A stretch of 64,000 nt of DNA from Siphonodentalium dalli (GCA_032622095.1 CP136061.1:17114440-17178439); one strand, 5' to 3'; shown: positions 10,690 to 21,534, counted from the stretch's first letter. Numbers and translations are program-made. Notes: generated by a model from the sequence alone, not told the origin.

Positions 10690-11660
10690 ATCAGATGGTG
10701 AGTTTAGTGATACTGCCCCACGCAGCTAATGTCGTCAAATTCACCCTTTGGGGACCTCTAGGCCTCATCTTCTGGGAAGTATCTATGGTCTCAAATTAAC
10801 ATTGTTTTAGTTACTTTTTCCCTTCTGTTCAGTTTCTATAGCCCTTATTAAATTTGCAGAAGATAAATTACATAATCGAGGTGACTAAGTCTGGTACCGG
10901 TTTACATTGAATACATTCTGCTCCATTCTCATATAAGAAGCATTGCGCGAGTGGTTTATATTTATAGAAGAGGTTATTTCCCAGCAAAGCGGAAATGGCC
11001 GAGTCGATGAGAATGATGTAATACATGCTAAAAAAATCTGCGTAGCTCTAGCCTAATAGAACACATCATAGCAGGCTAGCATCACCAAATTCACCCTCTG
11101 GAGACCTCATTCTGCTTAGGCCTCTCTGGAAAGTTTCTTTAATATAAAATTTCTAAACTTCAATCTGAGTCTTTGACTCCCATAGCAGATGAGGCCATGC
11201 AGAATGTGGTCCTCATAGTGTTAATTTGGTGATGCTAGCATGCTATGTGGGATAGCATCACTAAATTCACCGTCTGGGGACCTCATTCTGCTTAGGCCTC
11301 TCTGGAAAGTTTCTTTAATATAAAATTTCTAAACTTCAATCTGAGTCTTTGACTCCTATAGCAGATGAGGCCATGCAGAATGTGGTCCTCATAGTGTTAA
11401 TTTGGTGATGCTAGCATGCTATGTGGGATAGCATCACTAAATTCACCGTCTGGGGACCTCATTCTGCTTAGGCCTCTCTGGAAAGTTTCTTTAATATAAA
11501 ATTTCTAAACTTCAATCTGAGTCTTTGACTCCCATAGCAGATGAGGCCATGCAGAATGTGGTCCTCATAGTGTTAATTTGGTGATGCTAGCATGCTATGT
11601 GGGATAGCATCACTAAATTCACCGTCTGGGGACCTCATTCTGCAAATTACAGGCACACTA
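10690..11660. repeat. Family D fragments with a 176-bp triplication
   Basis: Partial D arms are at 10697-10757 and 11080-11120. A 176-bp unit beginning AAGTTTCTTTAATATAAAAT is repeated from 11131, 11307 and 11483, each ending in a D hairpin (GCTAGCATGCTATGTGGGAT). This is a tandem amplification of part of a MITE. Confidence 0.8.
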
Positions 11661-11765
11661 AACTCAGGGTTGAATGGAACACATCCAAAGTTGAGCACAG
11701 GATTTATATATGAAGAATTTATATGAAAACATCTTGAATTTTGACATATTCCTTAAAACATGCTT

Positions 11766-11906
11766 GAGCCAATGTATTCACTTGCCTTGTAAGCCAGTGC
11801 ATTCTCATATATGTGAGGCTCCCTATGGGACACTCGCATATCTAAGAGAATGCACTAGCCTAGAATCTTTAATGCTGCACCAGCGCAGCTCCCGTCATGA
11901 AAGGGA
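11766..11906. mobile_element. Partial family B MITE
   Basis: One full hairpin (GCCAGTGCATTCTCATATAT ... AAGAGAATGCACTAGCC) followed by CTTTAATGCTGCACCAGCGC and CCGTCATGAAAGGGA. The other hairpin is reduced. Confidence 0.7.
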
Positions 11907-12081
11907 TAAGCGCAGGATTCGTATACATGTGAAAACGTCTTGATTTTCTACATATTCCTTGAAAAATGCTTGAATTTTAAAGTTAAAGTAATCTTATTAC
12001 TTCAACGGAAATTATTAATCTTGCAGTTTTATGAATATGCACAGAGATAAATATTATACACTTAAAATAATTATTAAATTA

Positions 12082-12229
12082 AACATTTATTTTTCAGGAT
12101 TTCCTGATTCGGGTGATGATAATATTAAATTAAACATTTATTTTTCAGGATTTCCTGATTCGGGTGATGATAATATTAAATTAAACATTTTTTTTTTTTT
12201 CAGGATTTCCTGATTCGGGTGATGATAAT
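12082..12229 (+). repeat. Triplicated splice acceptor plus exon start (51/55 bp)
   Basis: AATTAAACATTTATTTTTCAG followed by the first 26 bases of the DOCK exon occurs three times, with AG junctions at 12097, 12148 and 12203. The last copy has an expanded T tract and is the working one. The two upstream copies would add an in-frame TAA. Confidence 0.9.
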
Positions 12230-12298
12230 ATTCCAGATCATCATCAAACCTGAGATATTTCCGAATGATTGGACGATCGTCCGGATGGAAACTAATGA
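12204..12298 (+). CDS. DOCK: DOCK exon 2 (phase 0-2)
   Basis: The acceptor follows a long T tract (CAG at 12201-12203) and the donor is a perfect GTGAGT at 12299. The 95 nt encode DFLIRVMIIFQIIIK, then PEIFPNDWTIVRMETN, plus two bases of the next codon. The pattern DFL (hydrophobic)n ... P.DW ..... N is the conserved DOCK helix pair before the WNNYFHLAV motif. Reading through the donor gives GAG TGA, an immediate stop, so splicing is required. The acceptor and the first part of this exon are present three times in tandem just upstream (see 12082-12229). The third copy is the only one that stays open, because the earlier ones run into TAA after 11 codons. Confidence 0.88.
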
Positions 12299-12440
12299 GT
12301 GAGTTCACTTCAATTCATTATCCAAATGATTATCCACATACTATCATTATTATGATCTTGCTTAAAAAATGTCAATGTCTAGTCTGATGGAAGCTTTTTT
12401 TTTCTGTTAAAATGTGACTTATTTCTCTTGAATGTTTCAG

Positions 12441-12519
12441 TGTGATGCTGAGAGCCTTACAGTATTTCTCGCAGTCACTGGTTGAACAATTCCTCAAACC
12501 CGACCACTACGACCAACAG
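12441..12519 (+). CDS. DOCK: DOCK exon 3 (phase 2-0)
   Basis: The acceptor is ATGTTTCAG (ending 12440) and the donor CAACAG|GTAACT (12520). Joined to the GA left by the preceding exon, it encodes DVMLRALQYFSQSLVEQFLK followed by PDHYDQQ. In DOCK proteins this helix, with its N.V.L.A...F pattern, directly precedes the WNNYF motif, which is how the next exon begins. The last 29 nt of the exon and its donor are repeated about 26 more times through the following 1.3 kb. The first donor is taken as the real one because it alone leaves the frame open into the next exon; reading through gives GTA ACT AAC TGT TAA. Confidence 0.9.
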
Positions 12520-13807
12520 GTAACTAACTGTTAATTAAATCCGTCCTCAAACCCGACCACTATGACCAACAGGTAACTGTTCATTAAATCCGTCCTCAAA
12601 CCCGACCACTACGACCAACAGGTAACTATTAATTAAATCCGTCCTCAAACCCGACCACTATGACCAACAGGTAACTATTAATTAAATCCGTCCTCAAACC
12701 CGACCACTACGATCAACAGGTAACTATTAATTAAATCCGTCCTCAAATCCGACCACTACGATCAACAGGTAACTATTAATTAAATCCGTCCTCAAATCCG
12801 ACCACTACGATCAACAGGTAACTATTAATTAAATCCGTCCTCAAATCCGACCACTACGATCAACAGGTAACTATTAATTAAATCCGTCCTCAAATCCGAC
12901 CACTACGATCAACAGGTAACTATTAATTAAATCCGTCCTCAAATCCGACCACTACGATCAACAGGTAACTATTAATTAAATCCGTCCTCAAACCCGACCA
13001 CTACGATCAACAGGTAACTATTAATTAAATCCGTCCTCAAATCCGACCACTACGATCAACAGGTAACTATTAATTAAATCCGTCCTCAAATCCGACCACT
13101 ACGATCAACAGGTAACTCTTAATTAAATCCGTCCTCAAATCCGACCACTACGATCAACAGGTAACTATTAATTAAATCCGTCCTCAAACCCGACCACTAC
13201 GATCAACAGGTAACTGTTAATTAAATCCGTCCTCAAACCCGACCACTACGACCAACAGGTAACTGTTAATTAAATCCGTCCTCAAATCCGACCACTACGA
13301 TCAACAGGTAACTATTAATTAAATCCGTCCTCAAATCCGACCACTACGATCAACAGGTAACTATTAATTAAATCCGTCCTCAAATCCGACCACTACGACC
13401 AACAGGTAACTGTTAATTAAATCCGTCCTCAAACCCGACCACTACGATCAACAGGTAACTATTAATTAAATCCGTCCTCAAATCCGACCACTACGATCAA
13501 CAGGTAACTATTAATTAAATCCGTCATCAAATCCGACCACTACGATCAACAGGTAACTGTTAATTAAATCCGTCCTCAAATCCGACCACTACGATCAACA
13601 GGTAACTATTAATTAAATCCGTCCTCAAATCCGACCACTACGATCAACAGGTAACTGTTAATTAAATCCGTCATCAAATCCGACCACTACGATCAACAGG
13701 TAACTGTTCATTAAATCCGTCCTCAAACCCGACCACTACGATCAACAGGTAACTGTTCATTAAATCCGTCCTCAAACCCGACCACTACGATCAACAGGTA
13801 ACTCTTA
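12491..13807 (+). repeat. 49-bp array copying an exon end and its donor, about 27 copies
   Basis: The unit is AAATCCGTCCTCAAACCCGA ... CAACAGGTAACTNTTAATT. It contains the final 29 nt of DOCK exon 3 and the GTAACT donor. The first copy is the exon itself; about 26 follow. Sites vary (AAACCC/AAATCC, GACCAA/GATCAA, TATTAA/TGTTAA). Isolated further copies lie at about 14452-14496 and 15296-15345. Confidence 0.95.
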
Positions 13808-13824
13808 GTTATCTCGCAACATTA

Positions 13825-15300
13825 TGAGGCGGTATACTGGAATCAGCTTGTCAGTCCGTCGTCCGTCCGTTGTCCATCCATTATCCGTCCGTCGTTCATC
13901 CATGGACACAAATTTGTCTCTGAATTTTTCTCAATCGTTTTTTTTTTATGAAACTTGGCACAGACATCAACCGCCATGGAAACCTGTGCAATTATGACGT
14001 CTGTCAGTCTTTTTTTGATGGAGTTATCTGGAGTTATCCCCATTTTTCGACTTAGAATTTTTTTTTGCAACATGCATAATTTTGTCCAAGCTTTTATTCC
14101 TACAGTTTTAGGTCAATGTTTTTGAAACTTGGCGCAGATATTTAGTACCATGGGAATCTGTGAACCTGCGATTATGAGATATGTCCGGCTTTTTTTTGTG
14201 GAGTTATTCCCGTTTTTCGACTTAGAACATTTTCTCAGCATGCATAATTTTGTCTGAGCTTTTATTCATAAATTTTTCGGTCCAGAAGTTTGGCATTACG
14301 GTTAGGGGTTAGGGTTGTGCACCTGCAATGGGAATCTGTTATTTTATTATTTTTTAACTAAATGTTCACTGACATGTGAAACATCTTAATGTTTTAAAAA
14401 CATGGGGGGGGGGGGGTTTCCTTAATCCCATTGGGACAGTTGCATCTCTAATTAAATCTGTCCTCAAACCCGACCACTACGACCAAGAGGTAACTCTTAA
14501 TTATACCCCCCGCAACGAAGTTAGGGGGGGTATACTGGAGTCAGCTTGTCCGTCCGTCCGTCCGTCGGCGTCGTCCGACATCGTCCGTCCGTGGACACAA
14601 ATTTGTCCGGAGTTTTTCTCAGTCGTTTTTTGATCAATTTCCGTGAAACTTGGTACAGACATCAATCACCATGGGAACCTGTGCACCTGCGATTATGACG
14701 TCTGTTGGACTTTTTTTAGTGGAGTTATCCCCCCTTTTTCGACTTAGAAAATTTTCACAACATGTATACTTTTGTCCGAGCTTTTATTCCTACATTTTTC
14801 AGTCAATTTTTAAAAAACGTGGCACAGATATTTAGTACCATGGGAACTTGTGCACTTGCGATTATGACGTCTGTCCAACATTTTTTGGTGGAGTTATCCC
14901 CCTTTTTTTATTTAGAAACTTTTTTTGCAACATTCATAATTTTGTCCGAGCTTTTATTCCTACATTTTTCGGTCAATGTTTTTTAATCTTGGCACTGATA
15001 TTTAGTACCATGGGAACCTGTGCACCTGCGATTATGACGTCTGTCCGACATTTTTTGGTGGAGTTATTCCCCTTTTACAACTTAGAAATTTTTTCGCAAC
15101 ATACATAATTTTGTCCAAGCTTTTATTCCTACATTTTTCGGTCAATAGGTTTAAGATTAGGGTTATGGTTGTACACCTGCAATGGGAACTGTTATTTTAT
15201 TATTTTAACTAAATGTTTACTGACATGTGAAACATCTTAGTATTTTAAAAACAGGGGGGTATCCATAGTCCCATTGGGACAGTCACACCTCTAGTTAAAT
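13825..15300. repeat. CCGTCC-rich dispersed repeat, two copies
   Basis: GGCGGTATACTGGAATCAGC ... GTCCGTCCG near 13829 and GGGGGTATACTGGAGTCAGC at 14526 start two related blocks. Each holds repeats of TACCATGGGAACCTGTG ... GCGATTATGACGTCTGTC about 160-180 bp apart and ends in GTTAGGGTT ... CAATGGGAA. It splits the 49-bp array. A 13-G run is at 14404-14416. Class unknown. Confidence 0.7.
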
Positions 15301-15377
15301 CTGTCCTCAAACCCGACCACTGCGAACAACAGGTAACTCTTAATTAAAGTCTAACAAATGTGTAATTTGTTTAGTGA

Positions 15378-15450
15378 ATACAGTAATGCCCTAAATAATC
15401 AACTCCTTAACCACAGCAGAATTATGGTTAATTTTTCAGTGAGAGCTTAT
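15378..15450. mobile_element. Half of a family C MITE
   Basis: TACAGTAATGCCCTAAATAA through AATTTTTCAG and GAGAGCTT; the second arm is absent. Confidence 0.7.
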
Positions 15451-15730
15451 ACATGGTAATTTAGTGACGTCGGCTTGCTTACTCGGCTAATGAATCGGTA
15501 TCCTCTTCAAGTAGCTAAATTTCTTTATAGTGCTTATCAAAAAAGACAAGATCTTCTTAGCAAAACCTTTTCTATCCCATGAATGTGCACAACAATTTTC
15601 TTTATTATTTTTTTTAAGTGACTTATAGGCCTTATTGGCCGGGTGTGTTGTTATTTTGTTACTCGACATTGTTATTACCTGTATGTGATGTTTTGTATAC
15701 ACTATATACACATGTCACTATAATGAAATA

Positions 15731-15749
15731 TTCGTTCGTTCGTTCGTTC
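15731..15749. repeat. (TTCG)n microsatellite
   Basis: Nearly five TTCG repeats beside AT-rich DNA. Confidence 0.9.
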
Positions 15750-15778
15750 AGAAATACTTACCTTTGTGACATCCCAGC

Positions 15779-16199
15779 AATCCTGGATATAGTGTGTCGG
15801 ACATGTGCAGAATGAGGTCCCCAGAGGGTGAATTTAGTGATGCACGGTGGGCTAGCATTGGCAAACTCACCCTGTGGGGACCTCATTCTGCATAGGCCTC
15901 ATCTCCTGGAAAGTATCTATAGTCTCAAATTAACACTGTTTTTAGTTACTTTTTCCTTTCTGTTCAGTTTTTCTATATCTCCTAATTTGCAGAAGATAAA
16001 TTACATAATCGAGTTGACTAATGGGTGAACATCACCAACTTCAACTACTAGTAGGTCCTAGGTCTCCCATAGCAGTTGAGGCTTTAGCAGAAGGAGGTTC
16101 CCAGAGGGTGAATTTGATGATGCTAGCCCACCGTGCAGGATAAATTCACCCTCTGGGGACCCATTCTGCAAATGTCAGACACACTATATCCAGGCATGC
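15779..16199. mobile_element. Full-length family D MITE
   Basis: Ends are CCTGGATATAGTGTGTCGGA and AGACACACTATATCCAGGC. It contains two hairpins built on GTCCCCAGAGGGTGAATT and AATTCACCCTCTGGGGAC, with the usual central TTGCAGAAGATAAATTACAT segment. Confidence 0.8.
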
Positions 16200-16335
16200 A
16201 CCCCAGTCTGCATTCTGGAATCAAAATAGTTTGATTAATATTTGTATAAAGATTTTATATGTTGTGGAAAAAGAGTTATTATAGTTTTACATGTATAGTT
16301 ATCAGGTTTATTTTATAGATTGTAAATTAATAGTT

Positions 16336-16756
16336 TTAAAGGTACACAATCTGAGTTGATGGTCCCCATATAATCAGATTCCAACAACAATAACAACATT
16401 TTTTAAATGCCGCTTCAGCTATCAGAATTTATTAATTACCCAACAATAATGTCACTATAGTATAAAATTGTGTGTAATGTGTTATTTATCAAAATGTTGT
16501 TAGATGAAATTTGGCCTTATTATCAACACAAAGCCTCTTGATTTTAGAGTTTTTCATCTTCATCTGAAATTTGGTCCGAGACCGTCGGCTCATCAACTAA
16601 AATGTCTCGATGGTGAAAAATAATAGATTTCAAAAATCAATAACTAATAAATCTGAGCTTTGATAGGTGGGTTCTTCGACTCGATTCAAATATTTTTTGC
16701 CGCCAAATCCAAATAAATATTAATTGAGGGGCGTTGAATCAGTTTATGAATCTTTA
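16336..16756. mobile_element. Family E MITE
   Basis: Begins TTAAAGGTACACAATCTGAG and ends ATCTTTAA. It shares with 39421-39822 the segments GATTCCAACAACAA, TCAGAATTTATTAATTA and CAAATATTTTTTGCC. TTAA flanks are present. Confidence 0.7.
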
Positions 16757-16794
16757 ATGTTTACTTCATACGATTGTAAATGATTATTTCACAG

Positions 16795-16895
16795 GTTTGG
16801 AATAACTACTTCCACCTCGCCGTCGGTTTTGTGACTCAGCCAAGTTTGCAGCTGAATTCTTTCTCAGAAGCCAAGCGGGAGAGAGTCAAAGAAAG
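16795..16895 (+). CDS. DOCK: DOCK exon 4 with the WNNYFHLAV motif (phase 0-2)
   Basis: The acceptor is TTTCACAG (ending 16794) and the donor AAAG|GTATAG (16896). The 101 nt encode [20 protein letters not shown], then [13 protein letters not shown], plus AG of a split arginine codon. WNNYFHLAV and TQPSLQL are among the most conserved stretches of DOCK1-5 proteins between DHR-1 and DHR-2, and they give the firmest identification in the window. A family E MITE ends at 16756, only 38 bp before the exon, so the branch-point region sits in or beside repeat DNA. The donor (GTATAG) is weaker than the others in this gene. Confidence 0.95.
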
Positions 16896-17068
16896 GTATA
16901 GTGATAAAGTCACATGTCCGGTTCAACACTTAATTTCAGTTTTAGCACATAAACTGAAACTGTCTATTCTTCATTTGTATGGATTTTTGAGCAAGCATGC
17001 AGCAAAATATCTTTTTGAATGAATTTACATACAGGACGAATGGTTGTACACTTTTGATACAATACACA

Positions 17069-17283
17069 TACAGTCATGCCCTAAATATTCGACTCCTTAA
17101 CCACAGCAGAATTATGGGTAATTTTTCAGGATTTAGTCGGAAATATGGCTTGTTGCCATTCATCGGAAAGCTCTCACAGAGCTTTCCGATGAATGGCAAC
17201 AAGCCATATTTCCGACTAAATCCTGAAATATTACCCATAATTCTGCTGTGGTTAAGGAGTCGAATATTTAGGGCATGGCTGTA
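17069..17283. mobile_element. Family C foldback MITE
   Basis: TACAGTCATGCCCTAAATAT to GGGCATGGCTGTA. The arms meet at GAAAGCTCTCACAGAGCTTTC and are near perfect. Both ends show TA. Confidence 0.88.
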
Positions 17284-18199
17284 CATAAAAGCCTACGCTC
17301 CTTCATGCGCTCACAATTAATTGCACACTTACTGTCTAACATCAACAGGCATTAAAAGGCTCTAAACAGGGGATCGGGCAATCTTTTATATTGTAATGGA
17401 AATCATGATGTGCAATAGAGAATTATTTGAAATTTCGGTTTGATATTTTGCTTTGGTTTATCACGACACTCAACTGAAGGGTGACTATAATTACTATAAC
17501 TGAAGACAGTAAAATGGCAATATAATTCTTAAGGGAAAATGCATGATTCTTCTGAGTATTAAGAAATATAGGATTTTTGCTTATTTATAGCACTTTCTAT
17601 TAGAGACCAGTTTTTCTCAAATTCTGCAATCTTCATATTACAACGAGCATTGAATTTTTACATCGATACCTGTGTTGGAGGGCTTCTATGAAAGCACTGA
17701 CTGACAGAGCGTCTGAGTTGACTTGTTTGACTTGCAGCCAAAAACAATTTGGTAGTATAATTTCCTTCCATTGATTGGAGATTTTTCTGACAGTTTCAAT
17801 AACAAAAATTAAAACCATTAAAAACAAAACTTATTGAATGAATAGTGACCATCAGGGGGTATCCAGTTACTAAAGGGATGACATTATATATATTGTGGAA
17901 TAAAAGGGAGAAGAAAAACCTGTACCTCACCTGCAACAAGAGTTTCATGTGCTTAGTATTGTAAATGTTTTCAGTTTTTAAAGTTTTGGGACTTTGAAGT
18001 TCAAAAGATTCGAAATTGTGATGAAAATAACCGTTCTAAAGTGTTATAATTTAGGAACATGTTAACTGTTATAATTGCTAACGAGTTATAATTTACGAAC
18101 ATGTTTTCTGACAAACGTTTGCAACTTTGTTCGAGAGAAATTTATCATGATACAAACTTATTGTAATGAACCTTTACATTTTTATTTCTTTGATTCTAG
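17284..18199. other. Intron between DOCK exons 4 and 5, no other feature
   Basis: No repeat family or additional exon recognised. Confidence 0.4.
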
Positions 18200-18258
18200 G
18201 TACCATGACATGAGGGTCCTAATGGGATTCCAGATACAGACTCTTTGGCAGGAGTTAA
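18200..18258 (+). CDS. DOCK: DOCK exon 5 (phase 2-1)
   Basis: The acceptor is TTTGATTCTAG (ending 18199) and the donor TTAA|GTATGT (18259). The 59-nt exon completes the arginine codon and encodes YHDMRVLMGFQIQTLWQEL plus one base. The pattern (K/R)YGDMR...GF.I..MW..L is typical of DOCK1-5; here the usual G of YGD is H. A family B MITE starts at 18286, 27 bp after the donor, so intronic sequence close to the junction is largely transposon. Confidence 0.92.
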
Positions 18259-18285
18259 GTATGTGTCCTATGTTAGATGTCCTCG

Positions 18286-18535
18286 TTAACCCTTTCATGA
18301 CCGGAGCTGCTCTGGTGCAGTATTAAAGATTCTGTGCCATGCATTTTCTTATATATGCGAGTCTCCCATATGGAGCCTCACATATATAAGAGAATGCACT
18401 GTCTTACAAGGTCTTACAAGGTCATTGTTAGGACAATGTATTCTCTTCTATATGCAAGGCTCCCTACGGGAGACTTGACGATATAAGAGAATGCATTGGC
18501 AAAATTTCAGGAAGCTCCAGTCATGGAAGAGTTAA
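18286..18535. mobile_element. Family B MITE
   Basis: TTAACCCTTTCATGACCGGA to TCATGGAAGAGTTAA, with TTAA on both sides. The two hairpins use CTCCC/GGAG loops. It lies 27 bp downstream of a DOCK donor. Confidence 0.82.
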
Positions 18536-18982
18536 AGGGGCATATAAATCTTAAAATCTCAAACTAAACTTCGAAATAGGGACATAGCTCTTTCCCTCCA
18601 TAGTAACTTAATGTCTTCTTCTCGCGAACAGCAAGGCTGAGTGGGGTCATCTTTGGTGTTGACGAACCTATTTAGAACTACTTGTTTTAATGATTTTGAC
18701 AAGCACTGTCTGTTGTGGTCCCATTCTTCTCAGTCTTTACAGTCAGGTGGGCGACGCTACAGTCATTGACTGTCTTGTTCTTTCCAAAGTGTCTCTCTCT
18801 ATGAATAAAAGTTTCATCTGCGTCCAGTCCCGTTAGTGAATCATTTAGTCAGCAACCATTTATTATTTTTGTGAGCCATGGACCTGGATTTCTATTTAAT
18901 AATGAATTTGATGCAGCTTATGTACGCACTGTATCTATCAATCGTCATTGAGAATATAAGTGTAATTGCCCATTAGGTTGGT

Positions 18983-19332
18983 GTACCGCTATACTTAAAG
19001 TAATTGACCACCAATAACGTGGTGTCACCCCGTTAATATGGCGGTACTATACCGCGGTATCCTCCAATTCCGCGTTACTGATACCGCTTGTTAACGCGAA
19101 CAAGTATGTGTGAGTAAATACCTCCCCTAAAAGAGTTCCATGAAAATCACCGCGATATTCAACAAAATTAATGCGGTGCCCGCTAAAAGACCACGGTATC
19201 ATTATCGCCCAATACCATAACTCCACGCCATGACCGCCTCGATACCGCTACCGTTTATTACCGGTATCACCGCGGTCATGACCGGGGTATCACCCCATTT
19301 TTCTGGTCAATTACTTTGAGAATAGCGGTATG
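18983..19332. mobile_element. Family H GC-rich MITE
   Basis: Left end GTACCGCTATACTTAAAGTA and right end TACTTTGAGAATAGCGGTAT are inverted repeats sharing AAAGTAATTGACCA. The interior is unusually GC-rich for the region and full of ACCGCGGTAT- and ACCGCTACCG-type palindromic words. Only one copy is in the window. Confidence 0.65.
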
Positions 19333-19382
19333 TCCTTATATGAACTATTTTTAGGGTAGTGACATTTTATCCTTTCAAATGA

Positions 19383-19428
19383 GACATGGGTCTGACATGG
19401 GTCTGACATGGGTCTGACATGGGTCTGA
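19383..19428. repeat. 11-bp tandem repeat (CATGGGTCTGA), 4 copies
   Basis: Four perfect adjacent copies. Confidence 0.9.
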
Positions 19429-19462
19429 TTTTCATTTCATTCTGATGTATAACTTTTTAAAC

Positions 19463-19725
19463 TTAACCCTTCCATGACGGGAGCTTCCTGAAATTTTGCG
19501 AAAAACCTGTGCCAATGCATTCTCTTATATATGCGACTCTCCCATAAGGAGCCTTGCATATATAAGAGAATACATTGGCATAACACTATTTACCTTTACC
19601 GTGTAAGCCAGTGTATTCTCTTATATATGCGAGGCTCCCTATGGTAGACTCGCATATATAAGAGAATGCACTGGCACAGGATGTTCAATGTTTCACCAGC
19701 CCAGCTCCCATCATGAAAGGGTTAA
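19463..19725. mobile_element. Family B MITE
   Basis: TTAACCCTTCCATGACGGGA to TCATGAAAGGGTTAA. Hairpins lie at about 19512-19579 and 19606-19678, with a CTTTACC spacer between them. Confidence 0.85.
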
Positions 19726-19768
19726 ATACACAATGCATAAATCAAAATTCAACAACAGCAATGTAGTC

Positions 19769-20212
19769 AAGCCTGCAAATATCGTGTCTGCCATTTATAG
19801 AATGAGGTCCCCAGAGGGTGAATATAGTGATGCTATCCCGCAAGGTGGGCTAGCATCACTAAATTCACCCTCTGGGGACCTCTTTCTGCTTAGGCCTCGT
19901 CTTCTGGGAAGTATCTATAGTATCAAATTAACATTGTCTTTAGTTACATTTCCCTTCTAGGAAGTTTCTATATCCCCTAATTTGCAAAAGATAAAATTCA
20001 TAATTGAGGTGCCCAATGGGTGAACATCACCAACTACAACTGGGGAACTTCAATCTGATCCTAGGTCTGCCATAGCAGTTGAGGGCCTTAGCAGATTGAG
20101 GTCCCCAGAGGGTGAATTTAGTGATGCTAGCCCGCTATGCGGGATAGCATCACTAAATTCCCCCTCTGGGGACCTCTTTCTGCAAATGACAGATACGCTA
20201 TTTACAGGCTTG
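19769..20212. mobile_element. Full-length family D MITE
   Basis: Ends CAAGCCTGCAAATATCGTGT and ATACGCTATTTACAGGCTTG. Flanks AATGTAGT and AATTGAGT are a degenerate 8-bp duplication. The two hairpins are clear, the second being GTGATGCTAGCCCGCTATGC with its complement. Confidence 0.85.
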
Positions 20213-20251
20213 AATTGAGTTACCCTTACGTTTGCGGATGAATTGTTTCAG

Positions 20252-20403
20252 GTCGATCTCAGAAGCAGGAGTTCATTCCCTTGATGATTGGTCCATTCCT
20301 CGAAGTGACGCTGGTCCCAGAAACGGAGATTCGGAAGGCGACTCTGCCGATATTCTACGATATGATGGAAGCTGAATATAATAGCGGAAAGCGATTCACC
20401 AGG
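20252..20403 (+). CDS. DOCK: DOCK exon 6 with the PETE-RKAT-PIFYDMM block (phase 1-0)
   Basis: The acceptor is AATTGTTTCAG (ending 20251) and the donor ACCAGG|GTGAGC (20404). The 152 nt complete a serine codon and encode 51 residues: SRSQKQEFIPLM, then IGPFLEVTLVPETEIRKAT, then LPIFYDMMEAEYNSGKRFTR. FIP.M(I/V)GP.LE(V/M)TL(I/V)PE and RKAT(I/L)PIF(F/Y)DMM are diagnostic DOCK sequences just N-terminal to DHR-2. A family D MITE (19769-20212) ends 40 bp before the exon. Confidence 0.96.
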
Positions 20404-21534
20404 GTGAGCAACATAAACATTAAAAATATCCCAGGTCACACATAGGGCGGGGGGAGCTGAATATGTAAACTTTAAAGATGGTTTATCTCTTCATATAACA
20501 AGTTTTATATAGTTTCCTGAGTATAAAATAATAAATATGATTTAAAGACCTTTGTCTGGAAATGCTTCTATCAATTAATATTGATTTTATTTCCCAATTT
20601 CTGGTATAATATACATACAATCAATTTGTGACATTTTACAGCTTACAAGCCTTGAAATAATTATTGTCACGGTTCCTGTCAAAATGACAGACACCAAATG
20701 CATGGTGGCTGTCATTTTCTGGGCGGTGTCTGTCAAAATTATGTGCTGTCAATTGTTCTCATATCTTATTTTTATGCGATAAATAATGCTGCAATACCAT
20801 GTAAAATAATCTTCTGTGACCTTAAAAAGTGACTCTCAGTGCTACTGCTACCATCATGCTTTGTTTTTAATAGAAATTTGTTGATCCATCAACCCAAGAT
20901 CTATTAAAGTCCTTTCAAATTTCGATTTCCTTGACTTCGGATATGCAGTATTTGCATTTTAAAGTGGGTAACAACCCCCTTCTTGTTATCGAATTGATTT
21001 GCAACCACCGAATAAGGTGGTGCTCCGGCAATTCGGAAATCCATTTGTGAACTGTGGTTACTTTTACTGTTCGACCAGTGATCCCCCGTTTCATTATTTC
21101 ATTTCATTAAATACTGCTTTAAACTTCCGTACATCTATCGAATCTGAAATTCTTGGTACATTGCAAAATAGGAATAATTATGTAATATGTCTCGAAAAAC
21201 CAGGATCGCACCATAGCAAACTGTTGAAAATGATCACACATGCTAGAATACATTTTCTAAGAATACAATAAATCTCCATGTTAACAACACATAGATCCAC
21301 TCACATTCTCCACCATACTAAGATGGTGATATGGTCAGTGTTTACATGTTGCCTTTTGTGATATTTTTTGTTTTTTTGTTTAACAATTTATATCATTTTA
21401 TTTAGAGGAACAGGTATTGATTGTTTATTTGTACAATATTTACAGACATATGCTAACAGTGAAATATTCACAAATAAACATGATTATATTGTGCAGATAT
21501 CGTCAGTGTTAACTTATGCCTTGCTTTCTCTCAG
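20404..21534. other. Intron between DOCK exons 6 and 7
   Basis: Contains a small inverted repeat of GTCAAAATGACAGACACC / TGTCATTTT near 20677-20740 and inverted TTTATTTGT / ACAAATAAA at about 21433-21480. A 90-codon open frame at 20999-21271 has no recognisable family. Confidence 0.4.
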
